Assembly (NCBI RefSeq): GCF_017875275.1 | Contig: NZ_JAGGML010000001.1 | Location: forward strand, 2,315,001 to 2,379,000 | From: Xanthobacter flavus | Lineage (GTDB): Bacteria; Pseudomonadota; Alphaproteobacteria; Rhizobiales; Xanthobacteraceae | Direction of reading: 5' to 3' | Length of the DNA: 64,000 bases | In this document: positions 60,594 to 64,000 of the stretch, piece after piece | How positions within the stretch are numbered: position 1 is the first letter of the stretch | How the letters are laid out: each line of letters opens with the position of its first letter | Notes under the pieces: generated by a model | Database searches by the model: none | What the model saw: only the letters and a program-made list of their open reading frames with translations | What the model was told of the DNA's origin: nothing | Translations under genes and position numbers: made by a program

Positions 60594-62261
60594 GTGGCTT
60601 TTCCCCCCAAGGTGGCTTCCCTCCCAAAGGGCGCCCCCCGCCGCGGCGCGCCCCTGACCGTGCCGACATGGCGTTCGCGCATCCTGATGCTGCGCTTCCT
60701 CACCGGCTGGCGGCGGCGCGGTGTCGCGTGGACGGCAGGCGCGGCCGGCGCTCTCGCCATGCCGCCGTTCGATCTGTGGCCGGTGCTGGCGCTCAGCTTC
60801 CCGGTCCTCGTGCTGCTGCTGGACGGCTGCCGGGGGGATCTGAGGACCAGGCTCTTATCGGCCGCCGGCGTCGGTTGGTGGTTTGGCTTTGGCTATTTTC
60901 TCGCCTCGCTCTGGTGGATCGGCGCCGCCTTCCTGGTGGAGGCGGATGTGTTCGGCTGGCTGCTGCCGTTCGCGGTGGTGGCGATGCCGGCGGGCCTGGC
61001 CCTGTTCACGGCGTTCGGAACGGCGGTGGCGCGCCTCTTGTGGTCGAAAAGCGGCCTGCGGCTGTTCGCGCTCACGTTCGGCCTGACGCTGGCGGAATGG
61101 CTGCGCGGGCATGTCCTCACCGGCTTTCCCTGGAACACCTACGGCTATGCCTTCTCCGACGACCTGCTGCTGATGCAGGCGGCTTCGGTGGTGGGGGTGT
61201 GGGGCCTCACCTTTTTCTGCGTGCTGCTGCTGTCGACGCCGGCGCTGCTGCTGGTGCCGGGGCGGCGCGGGCTGGCTGTGGTCGCGGCGGCGGGGCTGCT
61301 CCTCGCGGGCACGGCGACGTGGGGCAGCTGGCGGCTCGCGACGACGCCGGTTGAGACCGTTCCCGGGGTGGCGCTGCGGGTGATGCAGCCGAACCTCTCG
61401 CAGGACAAGAAATTCGCCTACGACCGGCGCGAACAGATTGTGAAAGACTATCTCGCGCTCAGCGCCAGGAAGAGCGACACCTATCCTGCCGGGCTCGCCG
61501 ACGTGACCGCGCTGATCTGGCCGGAATCTTCGTTTCCTTTCATCTATGAGCGCGAACCTTGGGCTGCCGAGGCCATTGCCGCCGTTTTGCCGCCCAACGT
61601 GACGCTGGTGACGGGGGCGGTGCGCTACGACCTGCCGCCGCCCGGCCAGCGATCGCCTTTCTTCAATTCCATCAGGGTGATGGACCACAGGGGGCGGGTG
61701 CTGGAGAACACCGACAAGGTGCATCTCGTGCCGTTCGGGGAGTATCTGCCGTTTCAGGCTGAGCTTGAGGCGCTGGGGTTGGAGCAACTTACGCGTGTGC
61801 GCGGCGGTTTCTCCTCCGGTCCGGAGCTGGTCCCCCTCAGGATACCGGGACTACCCCTCGCCGCGCCGCTTGTCTGTTACGAAATTATCTTTCCCGGAAA
61901 GGTAGTTCCGCGGGGTCCGCGGCCGGACTGGATGCTCAACCTGACCAATGATGCGTGGTTCGGCCTGACGCCTGGCCCGTACCAGCATTTCGCTCAGGCC
62001 CGCATGCGCGCGGTCGAGGAGGGACTGCCGCTGGTGCGGGCGGCGAACACGGGCATCTCAGCCATCATTGATCCCGTGGGGCGTATTGTCGCATCACTTG
62101 GTCTCGGCCGGGAGGGCTTGGTGGACGGTCCCCTGCCAAAGGCGCTGGAAACGGTTTCTCTCGCTGCCAAGCTTGGCGGTATAATTCTTTTTGCTCTTCT
62201 GGCCGCGGCCCTCATTTTAGCGGCCATACCGCTTTGCGGTTGCATTACACGCAAAGGTTGA
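60594..62261 (+). CDS. lnt: Apolipoprotein N-acyltransferase Lnt
   Basis: A 555-residue inner-membrane enzyme that adds the third acyl chain to lipoproteins. Six to seven hydrophobic helices fill residues 40-250. The nitrilase domain has the catalytic Glu in WPESSFPF, Lys in NTDKVHLVPFGEYLPF and Cys in LVCYEIIFPG, plus NLTNDAWFG. The start is uncertain: GTG at 60594 (8 nt after corC) or ATG at 60687. Base use turns slightly less GC-rich near the 3' end. Confidence 0.95.
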   Translation: MAFPPKVASLPKGAPRRGAPLTVPTWRSRILMLRFLTGWRRRGVAWTAGAAGALAMPPFDLWPVLALSFPVLVLLLDGCRGDLRTRLLSAAGVGWWFGFGYFLASLWWIGAAFLVEADVFGWLLPFAVVAMPAGLALFTAFGTAVARLLWSKSGLRLFALTFGLTLAEWLRGHVLTGFPWNTYGYAFSDDLLLMQAASVVGVWGLTFFCVLLLSTPALLLVPGRRGLAVVAAAGLLLAGTATWGSWRLATTPVETVPGVALRVMQPNLSQDKKFAYDRREQIVKDYLALSARKSDTYPAGLADVTALIWPESSFPFIYEREPWAAEAIAAVLPPNVTLVTGAVRYDLPPPGQRSPFFNSIRVMDHRGRVLENTDKVHLVPFGEYLPFQAELEALGLEQLTRVRGGFSSGPELVPLRIPGLPLAAPLVCYEIIFPGKVVPRGPRPDWMLNLTNDAWFGLTPGPYQHFAQARMRAVEEGLPLVRAANTGISAIIDPVGRIVASLGLGREGLVDGPLPKALETVSLAAKLGGIILFALLAAALILAAIPLCGCITRKG

Positions 62262-62360
62262 TCGACGCATACCGATTGTATGCCTATGTTCGCCGGCAAT
62301 CAGGGCAGCCTTCGCGATGCGAAGTATCGAGTAATCTTTTCCGACATAGCCGGAGAGACC

Positions 62361-62768
62361 ATGGTCAAGAAGGCGCCGAACCCTATTGATAAGCACGTTG
62401 GCTCGCGTGTCCGCATGAGGCGGATGATGGTGGGAATGAGCCAGGAAAAGCTGGGCGAGCATCTGGGCATCACCTTCCAGCAGATCCAGAAGTACGAGAA
62501 GGGCACGAATCGCATCGGCGCGAGCCGCCTCCAGCAGATTTCCATTGTCCTCGGCGTTCCCGTCGCCTTCTTCTTCGAAGGCGCTCCCACCGTCGGCCCG
62601 GAAGGTGAGGGTTTCTCGGAAGAACAGTCCCCCGCCTATGTCTCCGACTTCCTCGCCACGTCCGACGGACTGACGCTCACCCGGAACTTCATGCGGATCT
62701 CCGACGCCCGCGTGCGGCGCCGCATCGTCGATCTGGTGATCGCCATCGCCGGCGAAACGGAGGCGTGA
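62361..62768 (+). CDS. XRE-family regulator, PhrR/PraR-like
   Basis: A 135-residue regulator with an N-terminal Cro/CI-type HTH (residues 12-70: GSRVRMRRMMVGMSQEKLGEHLGITFQQIQKYEKG split after GSRVRMRRMM, then IGASRLQQISIVLGVPVAFFFEG) and a helical tail (SDFLATSDGLTLTRNFMRI, RRIVDLVIAIAGE). The gene order lnt - this gene - metK is that of the rhizobial phrR/praR locus, a regulator of acid response or biofilm/symbiosis genes. The start at 62361 has GGAGA; the longer frame adds an unlikely leader. Confidence 0.88.
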   Translation: MVKKAPNPIDKHVGSRVRMRRMMVGMSQEKLGEHLGITFQQIQKYEKGTNRIGASRLQQISIVLGVPVAFFFEGAPTVGPEGEGFSEEQSPAYVSDFLATSDGLTLTRNFMRISDARVRRRIVDLVIAIAGETEA

Positions 62769-62770
62769 AG

Positions 62771-62788
62771 CGTTCGTTTTGGCGAACG
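62771..62788 (+). terminator. Small hairpin after the XRE regulator gene
   Basis: CGTTCG-N6-CGAACG directly follows the stop codon. The 6-bp stem has no T-run, so it is a weak or attenuating terminator at best. Confidence 0.3.
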
Positions 62789-62875
62789 ATTTCGCGCTGA
62801 CGACCTTGACCGCCCGCCGCTGCGTTGCGAAAAAGGGTTGCCGCACCGTGGCGCGGGCGAAACAGGGGCCGTCTT

Positions 62876-64000
62876 ATGGCGCGTCAATCGTATCTTTTCA
62901 CGAGCGAATCGGTTTCCGAGGGACATCCGGACAAGGTCTGTGACCGGATTTCCGACGAGGTGGTCGACACCTTCTTCCGCACTGCGGAAACGGAAGGCTG
63001 GGACCCGAGCCAGATTCGCGTTGCCTGCGAGACGCTGGCCACCACCAACAAGGTGGTGATCGCCGGCGAGACCCGCGGCCCGTCGTCCATCACCAAGGAT
63101 CTCCTCTCCCACGCCGCGCGCCTTGCCATCAAGGACATCGGCTACGAGCAGGACGGCTTCCATTGGGAAAACGCCGACATCGACGTTCTGCTGCATGCCC
63201 AGTCTGCGGACATCGCGCAGGGCGTGGACATCGCCGGCAACAAGGATGAGGGCGCCGGCGACCAGGGCATCATGTTCGGCTATGCCGTGCGCGAGACCCC
63301 GGAGCTGATGCCGGCTCCCATCTTTTATGCCCACAAGATCCTGAAGGTGCTGGCGGACGCCCGTCACTCCGGCGAAACCCATGCGCTTGGCCCCGACGCC
63401 AAGAGCCAGGTCACCGTGCAGTACGAGAACGGCAAGCCGGTCGGCGTGACGCAGATCGTGCTGTCCACCCAGCACATGGACGAGCACCTCACGTCCCACG
63501 ACGTGAAGTCCATCGTCGAGCCCTACATCAAGAAGACCCTGCCGGACGGCTGGGTGACGGACGCCACCGTCTGGCACGTCAACCCCACCGGCAAGTTCGT
63601 CATCGGCGGTCCCGACGGCGACTGCGGCCTCACCGGCCGCAAGATCATCGTGGACACCTACGGCGGTGCCGCACCGCACGGCGGTGGCGCCTTCTCCGGC
63701 AAGGACCCGACCAAGGTGGACCGTTCGGCCGCCTATGCCGCGCGCTACCTCGCCAAGAACGTGGTCGCTGCCGACCTCGCCGACCGCGCCACCATCCAGC
63801 TCGCCTATGCCATCGGCGTGTCCGACCCGCTGGCGGTCTATGTAGACCTCCACGGCACCGGCAAGGTGGACGAGGCGAAGCTTGAGAAGGTGCTGCGCGA
63901 GGTGATGAACCTGCGCCCCCGCGGCATTCGCGAGCATCTCGGCCTCACCAAGCCGATCTACGCCCGCACCGCCGCCTACGGCCATTTCGGCCGCGCGCCG
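62876..64000 (+). CDS. metK: S-adenosylmethionine synthetase MetK (truncated by window end)
   Basis: 375 residues of the enzyme that makes SAM from methionine and ATP; the frame stays open to the window end, so only about 15-25 residues are missing. Motifs: [20 protein letters not shown] at the N-terminus, [58 protein letters not shown] loose TTGACC box about 75 bp upstream may belong to its own promoter. Confidence 0.97.
   Translation, partial: MARQSYLFTSESVSEGHPDKVCDRISDEVVDTFFRTAETEGWDPSQIRVACETLATTNKVVIAGETRGPSSITKDLLSHAARLAIKDIGYEQDGFHWENADIDVLLHAQSADIAQGVDIAGNKDEGAGDQGIMFGYAVRETPELMPAPIFYAHKILKVLADARHSGETHALGPDAKSQVTVQYENGKPVGVTQIVLSTQHMDEHLTSHDVKSIVEPYIKKTLPDGWVTDATVWHVNPTGKFVIGGPDGDCGLTGRKIIVDTYGGAAPHGGGAFSGKDPTKVDRSAAYAARYLAKNVVAADLADRATIQLAYAIGVSDPLAVYVDLHGTGKVDEAKLEKVLREVMNLRPRGIREHLGLTKPIYARTAAYGHFGRAP

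Noticed and set aside
62769-62875. SAM-type riboswitch before metK
   Set aside because: No SAM-II or SAM/SAH core could be recognised in the 107 bp; only a weak 6-bp hairpin is present.

Overview
The window is GC-rich, densely coding DNA from an alphaproteobacterium. It is most likely a methylotrophic member of the Hyphomicrobiales, close to the Xanthobacter/Azorhizobium/Ancylobacter group. This is inferred from the tetrahydromethanopterin (H4MPT) C1 genes, a complete pqqABCDE set, dctA facing dctBD with a sigma-54 control region, and the order lnt - phrR/praR-like regulator - metK known from rhizobia. No rRNA, tRNA, CRISPR array or insertion sequence was seen.

Layout. 1-2.9 kb: the end of an M23 peptidase gene, two tandem paralogous secreted proteins and a DUF2267 protein. 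About 3-4.37 kb: an AT-richer island with a single ComEC-like metallo-beta-lactamase-fold gene. 4.4-11.7 kb: a DUF1254 protein, clpB, a MOSC protein, an LprI-like protein, a pyrimidine 5'-nucleotidase and a GNAT protein. 11.9-25.2 kb: two-carbon and hydroxy-acid metabolism (malate synthase aceB, thiE, glycolate oxidase glcDEF with a divergent LysR gene, azlCD, a lipase-like protein, lutABC). 25.3-29.9 kb: an L,D-transpeptidase, a response regulator with a cyclic-nucleotide-binding protein, a soluble chemoreceptor and a chromate transporter. 30-34.9 kb: dctA and dctBD. 35.1-45.2 kb: the H4MPT C1 cluster. mtdB-mch-orf5-orf7-mfnF-like run rightward and converge on leftward fhcB-A-D-C plus a cytochrome c. 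45.5-52.4 kb: pqqABCDE followed by two overlapping genes for exported proteins, with a two-component system upstream on the same strand. 52.5-64 kb: housekeeping genes (secB, sdhAF4-like, uppP, a GST, queG, then miaB-phoH-ybeY-corC-lnt, an XRE regulator and partial metK).

How the genes work together. PQQ made by pqqA-E would serve periplasmic alcohol dehydrogenases, which are not in this window. The formaldehyde they release would be oxidised to formate by MtdB, Mch and FhcABCD, using H4MPT and a methanofuran-like carrier whose synthesis probably involves the two ATP-grasp proteins and the MfnF-like protein. GlcDEF makes glyoxylate, which malate synthase condenses with acetyl-CoA. LutABC and DctA handle lactate and C4-dicarboxylates.

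The clearest regulatory signal is the dctA/dctB intergenic region: a -24/-12 promoter for dctA plus two dyads that look like DctD sites. Loci most worth following up are the two unrecognised genes coupled to pqqE, the ComEC-like island gene, the duplicated secreted paralogs, and the apparent CTG start of queG.
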